Shown: positions 1-17,244, counted from the first letter of the stretch. The stretch: DNA of 42,697 nucleotides from Alterluteimonas quercicellularis (GCF_021191635.1 NZ_JAIWPR010000042.1:1-42697), one strand, 5' to 3'. Notes: a model not told the origin generated them from the sequence alone. Made by a program: numbers and translations.

Positions 1-50
1 TCCAAAACCAATAGCCGACCCGGCGGGGGGCGCGCGACTACGCCGCGTCG

Positions 51-109
51 CAAAACCGGGGTCGGAGTGCAGTTTAGCGGCGCCAAACTGCACTCCGACC
101 CCGGTTTTG
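51..109. repeat. Perfect 25-bp inverted repeat next to the lysR 3' end
   Basis: Positions 51-75 and 85-109 are exact reverse complements around a 9-nt spacer. The arms carry a GGGGTCGGAGTGCAGTTT core. The repeat ends 2 bp before the stop codon of the minus-strand LysR gene, so it could fold as its transcription terminator, although no U-tract follows. Similar GGGGTC-GAGTGCA palindromes recur near REP-associated transposases in gammaproteobacteria, so it may be a mobile palindrome; that is inference. It has no GTAG foot and differs from the other repeats in the window. Nothing else was recognised in positions 1-50. Confidence 0.7.
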
Positions 110-111
110 GC

Positions 112-1056
112 TCAGCTGTAGAGCCCCGTCGCGGCGTGCCGCAGCGCGTCGAGCACGCGCTGCGCGGCGGGCGAGAGGGGGCGCTCGCGGTGGCGGATGA
201 TGCCGAACGATTCCAGCCGCACCTTCAGGTCCAGCGGCAGCACCGCCAACTGGCCGGCACCGGTGTAGGCCGAGACCGACTCGGCGGGCAGCGCGGCCAG
301 CAGGTCGCTGCCGCGCAGCAGCCCGGTCGTCACCGGCAGCGAACTGGTCTCGATCACGTGCCGCGGGGCGTCCAGGCCCTGCTCGGTGAACATCGCGTCC
401 AGCCGGTCGCGCAGCACGCTGTCGGCCGGCGGCAGGATCCAGCCGTAGCCCTCCAGATCGGCATGGCGCAGGCGCCGGTGCGCGAGCAGCGGATGCCCGG
501 CGCGCACGATCGCCGAATGCGGCTCGTCGGCCAGGCGCTCGAACACCAGGTCCGACACGCCGTACGGGGTCAGGATGCGGCCGATCACCAGATCCAGCTG
601 GCCCGCCAGCAGGCGCTCCACCAGCGGCAGGCTGTAGTCCATGTCGATCGCCACCAGGATCCCGGGCGAGTCGCGCATGACCGCGGCGATCGCCTGGGGC
701 ACCAGGTTGGTCGCCGGGTTGACCACGGTCCCGATCGCGACCCGCCCGAGCCGGCCGTCGCGCAGCGCGCCGATCTCGTCGCAGGCGCGCCCGAGCTCCG
801 ACAGCGCGATCCGCGCGCGGCGCACCAGCGCACGCCCGTAGTGCGTCGGCTCCACGCCGCGCGCATGGCGCGCGAACAGCGGCACGCCGAGCAGGTGCTC
901 CATCTCCGCCAACAGCTTCGAGGCGGCCGGCTGGGTCATGCTCGCGGCTTCGGCGGCATGCAGCACCGAGCCGTGTTCCTCGAGGTGCAGCAGCAGCCAC
1001 AGGTGCCGCGTCTTCAGACGTGAGACCAGCGACCAGTTCAGTCCCGGCTTCGCCAC
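112..1056 (-). CDS. LysR-family transcriptional regulator (GbpR-like)
   Basis: This 314-residue protein has the usual LysR length and layout. A winged helix-turn-helix lies at about residues 15-75 (GSVLHAAEAASMTQPAASKL), followed by a linker helix and a periplasmic-binding-fold effector domain from about residue 95 to 305. The sequence resembles the GbpR subgroup, which controls sugar uptake and catabolism in response to galactose or related sugars; that subgroup assignment is from memory of the family. It is divergent from the galactonate operon, with a 225-bp shared intergenic region holding an AT-rich palindrome, so it is the likely regulator of that operon. The start is the ATG just before the conserved N-terminal helix. 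Confidence 0.9.
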   Translation of the reverse strand: MAKPGLNWSLVSRLKTRHLWLLLHLEEHGSVLHAAEAASMTQPAASKLLAEMEHLLGVPLFARHARGVEPTHYGRALVRRARIALSELGRACDEIGALRDGRLGRVAIGTVVNPATNLVPQAIAAVMRDSPGILVAIDMDYSLPLVERLLAGQLDLVIGRILTPYGVSDLVFERLADEPHSAIVRAGHPLLAHRRLRHADLEGYGWILPPADSVLRDRLDAMFTEQGLDAPRHVIETSSLPVTTGLLRGSDLLAALPAESVSAYTGAGQLAVLPLDLKVRLESFGIIRHRERPLSPAAQRVLDALRHAATGLYS

Positions 1057-1077
1057 GCGGCCTCCTACCTATCCCGC

Positions 1078-1122
1078 ATCGGAATAGCATATGACGGATT
1101 CTTCATTTGAAGTACATAGTTC
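1078..1122. promoter_or_regulatory. AT-rich divergent control region with palindrome
   Basis: The 225 bp between the LysR gene and the galactonate operon contain a short AT-rich island in otherwise very GC-rich DNA. Within it, CTTCATTTGAAG at 1101-1112 is a perfect 12-bp palindrome, and CATATG lies at 1088-1093. LysR proteins commonly bind such imperfect dyads in divergent promoters. No convincing -35/-10 pair was found, so the promoters are not assigned. Confidence 0.45.
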
Positions 1123-1281
1123 GGCCGCGCGAGGCTATGCCCGGGATCCGTCGAAGCACCGCGACCGCAGCGCGCTTCGCGACGGTGCGGGATCCGAGCG
1201 GTCCCGGGACGGGAGGACAGGCATGCAGCACCATTACGACGCACCGGCCCGGCCGGTCGCGCACGGCCGGTCGCCGGAGGC

Positions 1282-2028
1282 ATGAGCGGGCGCCTGCACG
1301 GCAAGGTCGCGCTCGTCACCGGGGCCGGCAGCGGCATCGGCGCGGCGACCGCGCGGCTGTTCGCGGCCGAGGGCGCGGCGGTCGCCGCGCTGGACCGCGA
1401 CGCCGACGGGCTCGCGCAGCTGCCCGATGCTATCCAGCGGCTGCACGCCGACATCACAGACGGCGATGTGGTCGCGCGCGCGGTCGCCGCGGCGCTCGAA
1501 CGCCACGGCCGCATCGACGTGCTGGTCAACAACGCCGGCCAGGACGTGTTCGTCGATCCGCTGGCCGCCGAGGATGCCGACTGGGAGCGCTGCCTCGACG
1601 TCAACCTGCGCGGCGCCTGGCGCGTGACGCAGGCGGTGCTGCCGTCGATGCTGGCGCAGGGCGCCGGATCGATCGTCAACATCGCCTCGGTGCACGGCCA
1701 CCGCATCATCCGCGGCTGCTTCCCCTACCCCGTCGCCAAGCACGGCCTGATCGGCCTCACCCGTGCGCTCGCGCTCGAGTACGCCGACCGCGGCGTGCGC
1801 GCCAACTCGATCTCGCCCGGGCTGATCCTGGTGCCGCGCATCGAGGCATGGTTCACGCGCGAACCGGGCATGCGCGAACGCCAGACCGCGCTGCTGCCGC
1901 CCCGGCGCATCGGCACGCCCGAGGAAGTTGCCTACACCGCGCTGTTCCTCGCCAGCGACGAGGCCCGCTTCGTCAACGCCGCCGACATCCTCGTCGACGG
2001 CGGCCGCTCCCACGTCTACCACGACTGA
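1282..2028 (+). CDS. SDR-family sugar dehydrogenase, probable galactose 1-dehydrogenase
   Basis: The 248-residue protein is a classical short-chain dehydrogenase. The nucleotide motif TGAGSGIG is at residues 13-20, NNAG at 83-86, and the catalytic set is Ser136, Tyr149 and Lys153 (YPVAK). Asp38 at the end of the second strand favours NAD over NADP. It heads an operon with a lactonase, galactonate dehydratase, KDGal kinase and KDPGal aldolase, so oxidation of D-galactose to galactonolactone is the best guess. The SDR fold alone does not fix the substrate, and another sugar or alcohol is possible. GGAGG at 1276-1280 precedes the ATG. The stop lies 5 bp before the next start. Confidence 0.85.
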   Translation: MSGRLHGKVALVTGAGSGIGAATARLFAAEGAAVAALDRDADGLAQLPDAIQRLHADITDGDVVARAVAAALERHGRIDVLVNNAGQDVFVDPLAAEDADWERCLDVNLRGAWRVTQAVLPSMLAQGAGSIVNIASVHGHRIIRGCFPYPVAKHGLIGLTRALALEYADRGVRANSISPGLILVPRIEAWFTREPGMRERQTALLPPRRIGTPEEVAYTALFLASDEARFVNAADILVDGGRSHVYHD

Positions 2029-2033
2029 CCGCG

Positions 2034-2657
2034 ATGACCGTCGACGCGCCCGCCTTCCGCCCGCCGCTGGTCGCAATCCTGCGCGGCATCCGCCCGCACG
2101 AGGTGGAGGCGCACGTCGCCGCGCTGATCGGGGCCGGCTTAGCCGCGATCGAGATCCCGCTCAACTCGCCCGACTGGGCGAGCGGCATCTGCCACGCCGT
2201 GCGCGCCGCAGGCGATGCGGCCTGGATCGGCGGCGGCACCGTGCTGCGGCCCGAGGACGCCGACCGCCTGGTCGAGCTGGGCGCGCGCTTCGCGGTGACC
2301 CCGAACACCCGGCCCGCGCTGATCCGCCACGCCGCCGCGCGCGGGCTGCCGGTCCTGGCCGGCTGCGCGACCGCCAGCGAGGCCTTCAACGCGCTCGAGG
2401 CCGGGGCGCGGATGCTCAAGCTGTTCCCCGCCTCGGTCTACGGCCCCGGCCTGGCGCGCGCGCTGCGCGCGGTGCTGCCGCCGGTGCCGCTGTATGCGGT
2501 CGGCGGGATCACGCCGCGCAACCTCGGCGGCTTCCTCGCCGCCGGCTGCGACGGCGCCGGCCTCGGCGGCGAGCTCTACCGCGCCGGCCAGCCGCCCGAC
2601 CTCACCGCGCGCGCGGCGCGCGCCTTCGTCGCCGCCTGGCAGGACGCCCGCCCATGA
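2034..2657 (+). CDS. dgoA: 2-dehydro-3-deoxy-6-phosphogalactonate aldolase
   Basis: This 207-residue class I aldolase splits 2-keto-3-deoxy-6-phosphogalactonate into pyruvate and glyceraldehyde 3-phosphate, the last step of the De Ley-Doudoroff pathway. It has the KDPG/KDPGal TIM-barrel features: ILRG at 15-18, Glu40 in AIEIPLNSP as general base, GGGTVL at 66-71, the TPN loop at 89-91 and the Schiff-base lysine Lys129 in [17 protein letters not shown] matches the galactonate-type aldolase better than the KDPG type. The ATG at 2034 follows the SDR stop closely, and the stop overlaps the dgoD start as ATGA, which indicates translational coupling. Confidence 0.94.
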   Translation: MTVDAPAFRPPLVAILRGIRPHEVEAHVAALIGAGLAAIEIPLNSPDWASGICHAVRAAGDAAWIGGGTVLRPEDADRLVELGARFAVTPNTRPALIRHAAARGLPVLAGCATASEAFNALEAGARMLKLFPASVYGPGLARALRAVLPPVPLYAVGGITPRNLGGFLAAGCDGAGLGGELYRAGQPPDLTARAARAFVAAWQDARP

Positions 2658-3805
2658 AGATCGTCCGCCTGCAGACCTTCCATGCAGCACCGCGCTGGCT
2701 GTTCCTGAAGATCGAGACCGATGCCGGCATCGTCGGCTGGGGCGAGCCGGTCGTCGAGGGCCGCGCGCGCACCGTCGAGGCCGCCGTGCACGAGCTGGGC
2801 GACTACCTGGTCGGGCGCGATCCGGGGCGCATCAACGATCTGTGGCAGACGCTGTACCGCGGTGGCTTCTACCGCGGCGGCCCGGTGCTGATGAGCGCGA
2901 TCGCCGGCATCGACCAGGCGCTGTGGGACATCAAGGGCAAGGCGCTCGGCGTGCCGGTGCACGAACTGCTCGGCGGCCGCGTGCGCGAGCGCATGAAGAC
3001 CTACCGCTGGGTCGGCGGCGACCGCCCGGCCGACATCGTCGCGCAGATGCGCGCGCATCGGGCCGACGGCTACGACACCTTCAAGTTCAACGGCACCGAG
3101 GAACTGCGCATCATCGACAGCCCGCGCGCGATCGACGCCGCGGTCGCCAAGGTCGCGGCGATCCGCGAGGCAATGGGCGACGGCATCGACTTCGGCATCG
3201 ACTTCCACGGCCGCGTCAGCGTGCCGATGGCGCGCGTGCTGCTGCGCGAGCTCGAGCCGCTCAGGCCGCTGTTCGTCGAGGAGCCGGTGCTGCCCGAGCA
3301 GTGGGAGGCCTACCGGACGCTGGCCGACGCGACCGCGATCCCGCTGGCCGCGGGCGAGCGCATGTACTCGCGCTTCGACTTCAAGCCGGTGCTCGCCGCC
3401 GGCGGCCTGGCGATGCTGCAACCCGACCTCTCGCATGCCGGCGGCATCACCGAATGCCTGCGCATCGCGGCGATGGCCGAGGCCCACGACGTCGCGCTGG
3501 CCCCGCACTGCCCGCTCGGCCCGGTGGCGCTGGCCGCGTGCCTGCAGGTCGATTTCGTCGCCTGGAACGCGGTGCTGCAGGAGCAGAGCATCGGCATCCA
3601 CTACAACGACGGCGCCGACCTGCTGGACTACGTGGTCAACAAGGCCGATTTCGCCTGCGACGCCGAGGGCTGCATCGCCGCGCTGCCGGGGCCCGGGCTG
3701 GGCGTGGAGATCGACGAGGCGCGGCTGGTCGAGGCCAGCCGCCACCCGCCGGACTGGCGCAACCCGCTCTGGCGCCACGCCGACGGCAGCGTCGCCGAAT
3801 GGTGA
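2654..3805 (+). CDS. dgoD: D-galactonate dehydratase
   Basis: The 383-residue protein belongs to the enolase superfamily (mandelate racemase subgroup) and dehydrates D-galactonate to 2-keto-3-deoxygalactonate. It matches E. coli DgoD closely in length and in the numbering of key residues: metal ligands Asp183 (DFGIDFHGR), Glu209 (FVEEPV) and Glu235 (AAGERM), with His185 and His285 (APHCPLGP) as acid/base residues. It is the middle gene of the galactonate operon. The start overlaps the aldolase stop by 4 bp, and its 3' end overlaps the next gene by 7 bp when that gene uses its ATG. Other sugar-acid dehydratases are much less likely given the residue match and context. Confidence 0.95.
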   Translation: MKIVRLQTFHAAPRWLFLKIETDAGIVGWGEPVVEGRARTVEAAVHELGDYLVGRDPGRINDLWQTLYRGGFYRGGPVLMSAIAGIDQALWDIKGKALGVPVHELLGGRVRERMKTYRWVGGDRPADIVAQMRAHRADGYDTFKFNGTEELRIIDSPRAIDAAVAKVAAIREAMGDGIDFGIDFHGRVSVPMARVLLRELEPLRPLFVEEPVLPEQWEAYRTLADATAIPLAAGERMYSRFDFKPVLAAGGLAMLQPDLSHAGGITECLRIAAMAEAHDVALAPHCPLGPVALAACLQVDFVAWNAVLQEQSIGIHYNDGADLLDYVVNKADFACDAEGCIAALPGPGLGVEIDEARLVEASRHPPDWRNPLWRHADGSVAEW

Positions 3806-4746
3806 GGCGGCGGTCCCGTCCTCCCCGACCCGCATCCGTGAGCGCCCCCGCCGCCGCGCTCGCCGTCGACAGCCGCTGCACGCTGGGCGAGGGCGTCGCC
3901 TGGTGCGAGCGCCGGCAGGCGCTGCTGTGGGTCGACATCCTCGGCCGCGCCCTGTGGGCGCACCGCCCGTCCGACGGGCTGACCCGGCGCTGGCCGCTGC
4001 CGGAGCGGCTCGGCTGCCTGGCCCCCTGCGACGACGACCGCCTGCTGGTCGCGCTGGAGAAGCGGCTGGCGCTGGTGCGGATCGATCTCGACGGCGACGC
4101 CGCGCCCGGCATCGAGGCGCTGGCGCCGGTCCAGCCCGACCTGCTCCACGTGCGCAGCAACGACGGCCGCTGCGACCGCAGCGGTCACTTCGTGTTCGGC
4201 ACCAGGCACGAGGGCGCGCCGAGCACGCCGCCCGATGGCGCGTTCTTCCAGTTCTCGATGCGCCACGGCCTGCGCCGCCTGCCGCTGCCCGCGGCGGCGA
4301 TCCCCAATTCCATCGCGTTCTCGCCCGACGGCACGCGCCTGTACTTCTGCGATTCGGTCCGGCCGGCGATCCTGGTCGCCGACTACGATGCCCTCGCCGC
4401 GCGCGTCGAGGGCGTGCGCGTGTTCGCCGAACTGCCCGCCGGCGCAGAGCCCGACGGCGCGACGGTGGACCGCGACGGCGCGCTGTGGAGCGCGCATTGG
4501 GGCGCCGGGCGCGTGGTGCGCTACGCGCCCGACGGGCGCATCGACCGCATCGTCCGCGTCGCGGCGCCGCAGGTCTCGTGCTGCGCGATCGGCGGCGCCG
4601 GGCTCGACACGCTGTACGCGACCAGCGCGCGGGTCGATCTCGGCGCCGCAGCGCTGCGCGCCGCGCCGGGCAGCGGCGGCGTGTTCGCGTTCGCCCTGGG
4701 CCGGCCGCTCGGCCTGCCCGAGGCCCGCTTCCGGACGGCGGCGTGA
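3799..4746 (+). CDS. SMP-30/gluconolactonase-family lactonase
   Basis: This is a six-bladed beta-propeller lactonase of about 300 residues that would hydrolyse the sugar lactone made by the operon's dehydrogenase. Metal-site motifs are visible in order: Glu31 in LGEGVAW, the substrate loop [11 protein letters not shown], Asn in [11 protein letters not shown] and Asp in [10 protein letters not shown]. Two starts are possible. The ATG at 3799 gives 315 residues and overlaps dgoD by 7 bp. The GTG at 3838 gives 302 residues, nearer the family norm, and removes an Arg/Pro-rich N-terminus. The stop overlaps the dgoK GTG start. No signal peptide is present, so it is cytoplasmic. Confidence 0.88.
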   Translation: MVRRRSRPPRPASVSAPAAALAVDSRCTLGEGVAWCERRQALLWVDILGRALWAHRPSDGLTRRWPLPERLGCLAPCDDDRLLVALEKRLALVRIDLDGDAAPGIEALAPVQPDLLHVRSNDGRCDRSGHFVFGTRHEGAPSTPPDGAFFQFSMRHGLRRLPLPAAAIPNSIAFSPDGTRLYFCDSVRPAILVADYDALAARVEGVRVFAELPAGAEPDGATVDRDGALWSAHWGAGRVVRYAPDGRIDRIVRVAAPQVSCCAIGGAGLDTLYATSARVDLGAAALRAAPGSGGVFAFALGRPLGLPEARFRTAA

Positions 4747-5621
4747 TCGCCGTCGACTGGGGCACCACCGCACTGCGCGCCTGGCGGCTCGACGCCGCCG
4801 GCGCGATCGTCGACGCACGCCGCGGCCCAACCGGCGCGCTCGACGCGCGCGGGCGGCACGCCGCCGCGCTCGCGGCCTGCATCGACGGCTGGGACGATGC
4901 CCGGATCGTGCTGTGCGGCATGGTCGGCGCCCGCAACGGCTGGGTCGGGATGCCCTACGTCGACTGTCCCGCCTCGGCCGCCGACCTGGCCGCCGCGCTC
5001 CGCGATCATGCCGACCCCGCGCTGCCCGGCCGCCGCCTGCTGTTCGTGCCCGGCGTCGCCGACCGCGCCGCGCCCGACGTCATGCGCGGCGAGGAGGTCC
5101 AGGTCTGCGGCCTGCCCGGCGTGCTCGACGGCGGCCGGCATCTGGTCGCGCTGCCCGGCACCCACGCCAAGTGGGTCCGCGTCGAGGACGGCCGCATCAT
5201 CTCGGTCGCCACCGCGATGACCGGCGAGCTGTACGCGCTGCTGCGCCGGCACGGCACGCTCGCCGACCTGATGACCGGCGACGATGCGCCGCGCGACCGC
5301 GCCGCGTTCGAGGCCGGGCTGCGCCAGGCCGGGGCCGACGGGGGATTGCCGCACCAGTTGTTCGGGCTGCGCGCCCGGGCGCTGTTCGGGCGGATCGATC
5401 CCGCCGCGCTGCCGTCGTGGCTGTCGGGCCTGCTGATCGGCCACGAGATCCGCGGGCTCGCGTTGCCGATGCGGCCCGAAGGCCCGGTGCACCTGGTCGG
5501 TGGCGATGCACTGGTCGACGCCTACGCGCACGCGCTGGCGCTGGCCGGCATCGACAGCCGCCGCCACGACGAAACGGCCGCTGCGCGCGGCCTCTGGCGG
5601 CTGGCGCAGCTGCGGGCATGA
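4743..5621 (+). CDS. dgoK: 2-dehydro-3-deoxygalactonokinase
   Basis: The 292-residue protein phosphorylates 2-keto-3-deoxygalactonate at O6 to give the aldolase substrate. It has the length of E. coli DgoK and the family's ASKHA-fold phosphate motif DWGTTALRAW near residues 5-14, then GMVGARNGW, the phosphate-2-like LPGTHAKWV and the adenosine-region LVGGDAL near the C-terminus. The start is a GTG in the sequence GTGA that overlaps the lactonase stop, a common arrangement for coupled translation. It is the last gene of the operon; the convergent LacI gene ends 32 bp beyond it. Confidence 0.94.
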   Translation: MIAVDWGTTALRAWRLDAAGAIVDARRGPTGALDARGRHAAALAACIDGWDDARIVLCGMVGARNGWVGMPYVDCPASAADLAAALRDHADPALPGRRLLFVPGVADRAAPDVMRGEEVQVCGLPGVLDGGRHLVALPGTHAKWVRVEDGRIISVATAMTGELYALLRRHGTLADLMTGDDAPRDRAAFEAGLRQAGADGGLPHQLFGLRARALFGRIDPAALPSWLSGLLIGHEIRGLALPMRPEGPVHLVGGDALVDAYAHALALAGIDSRRHDETAAARGLWRLAQLRA

Positions 5622-5653
5622 ACCGCCGACCGAGCCCGTCGCCGGCGCCCCGA

Positions 5654-6730
5654 CTATCCGGTCCGCTTCTTCGCACGTGTGCGCTGCCGCAGGGCGTCCG
5701 CGGCGGTCCCGGCCGGGCCGTCCTCCGCCGGCGCCGGCCCGGTCGAGCGGCGCAGCTGCAGCGTGTAGGGCACCTCGACCATGCCGGCGGCGCCGCGGTC
5801 GCGGATGGCCTTGAGCAGTTCCACGCCGGCCAGGCGGCCCATCTCGCGGGTCGGCTGGCGCACGGTGGTCAGCGCGGGATAGATGTGGCGCGAGATCGGG
5901 GTGTCGTCGAAGCCGCACACCGAGATGTCGCGCGGCACGTGCAGGCCGCGTTCGCACACCGCGCAGATGGTGCCGGCGGCCATGTCGTCGTTGGCGGCGA
6001 AGATCGCGGTGGGCGGGCGTTTCAGCGCCAGCAGCCGGCCGGCGGCCTCGAAGCCGGAGTCGTAGGAGAACTCGCCCTCCACCACCAGCGCCGGGTCGTA
6101 GCGCAGGCCGGCTTCCTGCAGCCCGTCGCGGTAGCCGGCCAGCCGCCAGCCGGCGGCGCCGTGCGCGGCGTGGCCCTTGATGTGGGCGATGCGGCGGTGC
6201 CCCAGGCCCGCGAGGTGGCCGATCATCTCGCGCACCGCGCTGCGCTCGTCCACGGTCACGCCGACCCGGCGGTGCGCCTCCATCGGCGAGATGCTGGCGT
6301 AGGGCACGTCGAGCGCGTCGAGCCTCGCCAGCAGGGCGGCGTCGTCGGTGATCGGCGGGGTCAGCACCACCCCGTCCAGGCGCGACTGCTCCACCAGCGC
6401 CTCCACCTTGCCCACGATGTCGCGCGCGTCGTAAACCAGCGGCGCCAGCATCAGGTGGTAGCGGTGCGCCTGGCAGGCGTCGAGCAGGCCCAGCTCGACT
6501 TCCATCAGGTAGTTGCTCGACGGGTTGTCGTAGAGCATCGCGACCAGGTAGGAGCGGCGCCCGGCCAGCGTGCGCGCGGACGGGTGCGGGGAGTAGCGCA
6601 GCTTCCCCACCGCGGCTTCCACGCGCTCGCGCGTCGCCTCGGCCACGTTCGGCTCGCGGTTGAGCACGCGCGAGACCGTCTTGATCGACACGCCGGCTTC
6701 GGCGGCGACGTCCTCGATGCGTACGCGCAT
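5654..6730 (-). CDS. LacI-family transcriptional regulator
   Basis: The 358-residue repressor has an N-terminal LacI helix-turn-helix (RIEDVAAEAGVSIKTVSRVL, residues 4-23) with hinge helix, then a periplasmic-binding-protein-like sugar domain with typical FAANDDMAAG and VCGFDDTPIS motifs. The ATG at 6730 begins directly at the helix-turn-helix; a longer open frame upstream is not homologous-looking and would cover the operators. It diverges from the GH3 gene, and two LacI-type palindromes lie in between. A further TGACAGCGCTGTCA-like site precedes the TonB-dependent receptor. It therefore probably represses the glycosidase and receptor genes and itself. The inducer sugar cannot be read from sequence. 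Confidence 0.92.
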   Translation of the reverse strand: MRVRIEDVAAEAGVSIKTVSRVLNREPNVAEATRERVEAAVGKLRYSPHPSARTLAGRRSYLVAMLYDNPSSNYLMEVELGLLDACQAHRYHLMLAPLVYDARDIVGKVEALVEQSRLDGVVLTPPITDDAALLARLDALDVPYASISPMEAHRRVGVTVDERSAVREMIGHLAGLGHRRIAHIKGHAAHGAAGWRLAGYRDGLQEAGLRYDPALVVEGEFSYDSGFEAAGRLLALKRPPTAIFAANDDMAAGTICAVCERGLHVPRDISVCGFDDTPISRHIYPALTTVRQPTREMGRLAGVELLKAIRDRGAAGMVEVPYTLQLRRSTGPAPAEDGPAGTAADALRQRTRAKKRTG

Positions 6731-6820
6731 GGTGCGGGGGTTCTCTCCTTGCGGCCGTGGCGGATTCTGCCAGACCTCCAAGACGGGCCGCAGGCGGGAC
6801 GCCCGCGGGAACGTGTGCGG

Positions 6821-6830
6821 AAAGCGCTTT
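6821..6830. promoter_or_regulatory. AAAGCGCTTT palindrome, candidate operator
   Basis: This perfect 10-bp palindrome with a central CG lies in the divergent region between the LacI gene and the GH3 gene. It has the central-CG symmetry typical of LacI/GalR-family operators. It differs in sequence from the TGACA-type site 53 bp downstream, so it may bind the same repressor weakly or a second regulator. Confidence 0.45.
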
Positions 6831-6882
6831 TTCCGTGCTGCAGCAAGCGCCTGCGGCCGCTTGCGTTTATTCTGCGCCGACA

Positions 6883-6896
6883 TGACAACGCTGTCA
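6883..6896. promoter_or_regulatory. LacI-type operator upstream of the GH3 gene
   Basis: TGACAACGCTGTCA is a near-perfect dyad with TGACA/TGTCA half-sites and a central CG, as LacI-family proteins prefer. It lies 46 bp upstream of the GH3 start. Almost the same sequence occurs at 11182-11195 ahead of the TonB-dependent receptor, which is the main argument for function. Confidence 0.65.
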
Positions 6897-6941
6897 CGTG
6901 GGCATCGACGATGCCTCGTCCTGGAGGGGAAACCGTACACG

Positions 6942-9551
<2,610 letters not shown>

Positions 9552-9565
9552 TGCCGCCAGGCCGG

Positions 9566-9589
9566 TGGAGCCGGGCGCGCCCGGCTCCA
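9566..9589. terminator. Bidirectional hairpin between GH3 and GH30 genes
   Basis: A perfect 24-bp palindrome (TGGAGCCGGGCG and its reverse complement) sits in the 61-bp gap between the convergent GH3 and GH30 genes. It would form a strong GC hairpin in either transcript. No U-tract follows, which is common in very GC-rich genomes. Confidence 0.55.
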
Positions 9590-9612
9590 TCCCGCCCGCT
9601 CTGGGGCGCCGG

Positions 9613-11055
9613 CTACGGACGCCAGACGAAGGTGGTCACGCTGCGCGCGGGCAGCATGAACCGGAAACGCGCCCGGCCATCGTCGACCCGCACGGTGCGC
9701 GGCTCGCCGGCCGCGTTGCCCACGATCAGCGCACGCGACCCGTCGTCGGCATTCTCGAACGCGACGTGGTCGATGTCCGGATGCCCGCCGTCCGAAGCGA
9801 TGCGCCAGGCGTCGCGCCGCACGAAGCGGCTGGCGTGCGCCAGCGCGTAGTACTCGTCGGTGCGCGAGACCGCACCGGTCGCCGAGTCGATCGTGACCAC
9901 GCCCCGGCAGGTCGTGCAGCCGCCGGCGTGCGGGCCACCGCGCTCGTCCAGCGCCAGGTTCCAGAACAATACCCCCCGCGCCCAGTGTCGCGTCGCCCCG
10001 ACGATCAGGTGGCTCACCTGCAGGTTGAGGCCGCCGCTGCGCACCGGCTCCCAGTCGCCGCCGGAGCATTCGGTCAGGTAGACGTCCTTGTCGGGAAACG
10101 CCTCGCGCACCCGCGACTGCGTTTCGACCTGTCCCCCATAGCAGTGCCAGGCGACCGCGGAGACATGACGCCCCGCAGCGGCGTCGGACAGGACCGCGAG
10201 CGGCTCCTCCGGCCGGTCCCAGTTGTGGTCCCAGTCGAAGAGCTGCAGGCCGCCGCCACGCGCGGCGATCATCGGCCCGAGGTGGTCGCCGATCAGGCGC
10301 GCCCGCGCCGGCGCGTTCAGACGCATGCCGGGATAGTCGTCCGGTTCGTGGTCCGGCTCGTTCTGGACCGTCAGCGCGAAGATCGGGATGCCCTGTTCGG
10401 CGTAGGCGTCGACGTAGCGCAACAGATAGCGTGCGAACGCGTCGCGGTACTCCGGCAGCAGCGTTCCCCCGGCCAGCCGCCCGTTGTCCTTCATCCACGC
10501 CGGCGCGCTCCACGGCGAGGCCATGATCCGCAACCCCGGGTTGACCGCCAGCGCCTGGCGCATCGCCGGCACCACGTCGCCGAGGTTCGGATCGATCGTG
10601 AAATGCGCCAGCCCGGGATCGGGGCGCCCGTCCGGCGGTTCGTCCAGGCTGTAGTGGCGGCGCGAGAAGTCCGACGCGCCGATGGTCAGGCGCGCGAAAT
10701 CGAGGCCGATCCCGTCGCCCTCCCGCCCGAACAGTTCGCGCAGCAGCGCCGTGCGCTGCGCGTCGTCCATGCGCTGCATCAGCAACCAGGCCGAAGCGTC
10801 GGTCATCGCCGCGCCGAAGCCGACCATGCGCTGGAAGCGCTCCGATGGGCGCACCGCGATCTCGACGTCCGCGGCCGTCGCGTCGGCTGACGCCGCCGCC
10901 CGCGAATGGGCCAGCGCCAGGCGATGATCGGCCGTCGTCGTCCAGGCATCGACTCGGTCGGCTTCGCGGTCGCCGGCCCATGCGGGCGCGCACGCGGCGG
11001 CGAGCAGGCCCAGCAGGACCGGGACGGGCGCCATCGGACGCGCCGTGCGTCGCAT
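9613..11055 (-). CDS. GH30 glycosidase (glucosylceramidase/beta-1,6-glucanase type), secreted
   Basis: The 480-residue protein is a family GH30 retaining glycosidase. An N-terminal signal peptide ends near AWA-GD (residues 27-28); a lipobox reading around Cys22 is weaker. The barrel carries the acid/base Glu233 in VQNEPDH and the nucleophile Glu329 in LTECSGG, followed by the beta-sandwich ending in TTFVWRP. The GGCTTCRGVVTID segment is typical of bacterial glucosylceramidase-like GH30 members. Substrate is uncertain: beta-1,6-glucan or another beta-glucan is likely given the GH3 partner, and galactan is possible given the galactonate operon. The start at 11055 keeps the positively charged n-region; Met8 is an alternative. 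Confidence 0.88.
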   Translation of the reverse strand: MRRTARPMAPVPVLLGLLAAACAPAWAGDREADRVDAWTTTADHRLALAHSRAAASADATAADVEIAVRPSERFQRMVGFGAAMTDASAWLLMQRMDDAQRTALLRELFGREGDGIGLDFARLTIGASDFSRRHYSLDEPPDGRPDPGLAHFTIDPNLGDVVPAMRQALAVNPGLRIMASPWSAPAWMKDNGRLAGGTLLPEYRDAFARYLLRYVDAYAEQGIPIFALTVQNEPDHEPDDYPGMRLNAPARARLIGDHLGPMIAARGGGLQLFDWDHNWDRPEEPLAVLSDAAAGRHVSAVAWHCYGGQVETQSRVREAFPDKDVYLTECSGGDWEPVRSGGLNLQVSHLIVGATRHWARGVLFWNLALDERGGPHAGGCTTCRGVVTIDSATGAVSRTDEYYALAHASRFVRRDAWRIASDGGHPDIDHVAFENADDGSRALIVGNAAGEPRTVRVDDGRARFRFMLPARSVTTFVWRP

Positions 11056-11155
11056 CCGGCATGCTGCGCTGCGGCAGCCAGCGTCTGTTTCGAGAAGCGG
11101 ATGCTTTGCTGTTCAGTGGGTTCGACGAGCGCCCCGGCCCCGGCGCTGGACGCGT

Positions 11156-11210
11156 TTGACATCGCCAAGACCTCGCATGTACGACAGCGCTGTCAACTAT
11201 GATCGAGGGG
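11156..11210 (+). promoter_or_regulatory. TonB-receptor promoter with LacI-type operator
   Basis: TTGACA at 11156-11161 is a consensus -35. The operator CGACAGCGCTGTCA at 11182-11195, containing the perfect 12-bp palindrome GACAGCGCTGTC (11183-11194), covers the place where the matching -10 would lie. A TATGAT at 11198-11203 is an alternative -10. GAGGGG at 11205-11210 is a good ribosome binding site 7 nt before the receptor ATG. Binding at the palindrome would block either promoter arrangement. The region is shared with the divergent GH30 gene. Confidence 0.6.
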
Positions 11211-11217
11211 TTCGGCG

Positions 11218-17215
<5,998 letters not shown>

Positions 17216-17220
17216 CCGCG

Positions 17221-17236
17221 CCGGCGGGGGCGCCGG
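17221..17236. terminator. Short bidirectional hairpin between DPP IV and YdcF-like genes
   Basis: CCGGCG and CGCCGG form a perfect 6-bp stem with a GGGG loop in the 29-bp gap between two convergent genes. It could end both transcripts; there is no U-tract. Confidence 0.4.
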
Positions 17237-17244
17237 GCCGGTCC

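Noticed and set aside
2576..4936. 786-residue antisense open frame across the galactonate operon
   Set aside because: Low-complexity Arg/Ala-rich translation without domains, opposite three well-identified genes.
6882..6941. Earlier in-frame ATG for the GH3 gene
   Set aside because: It would place the start inside the operator and add residues before a good lipoprotein signal peptide; the ATG at 6942 has a GGAGGGG site.
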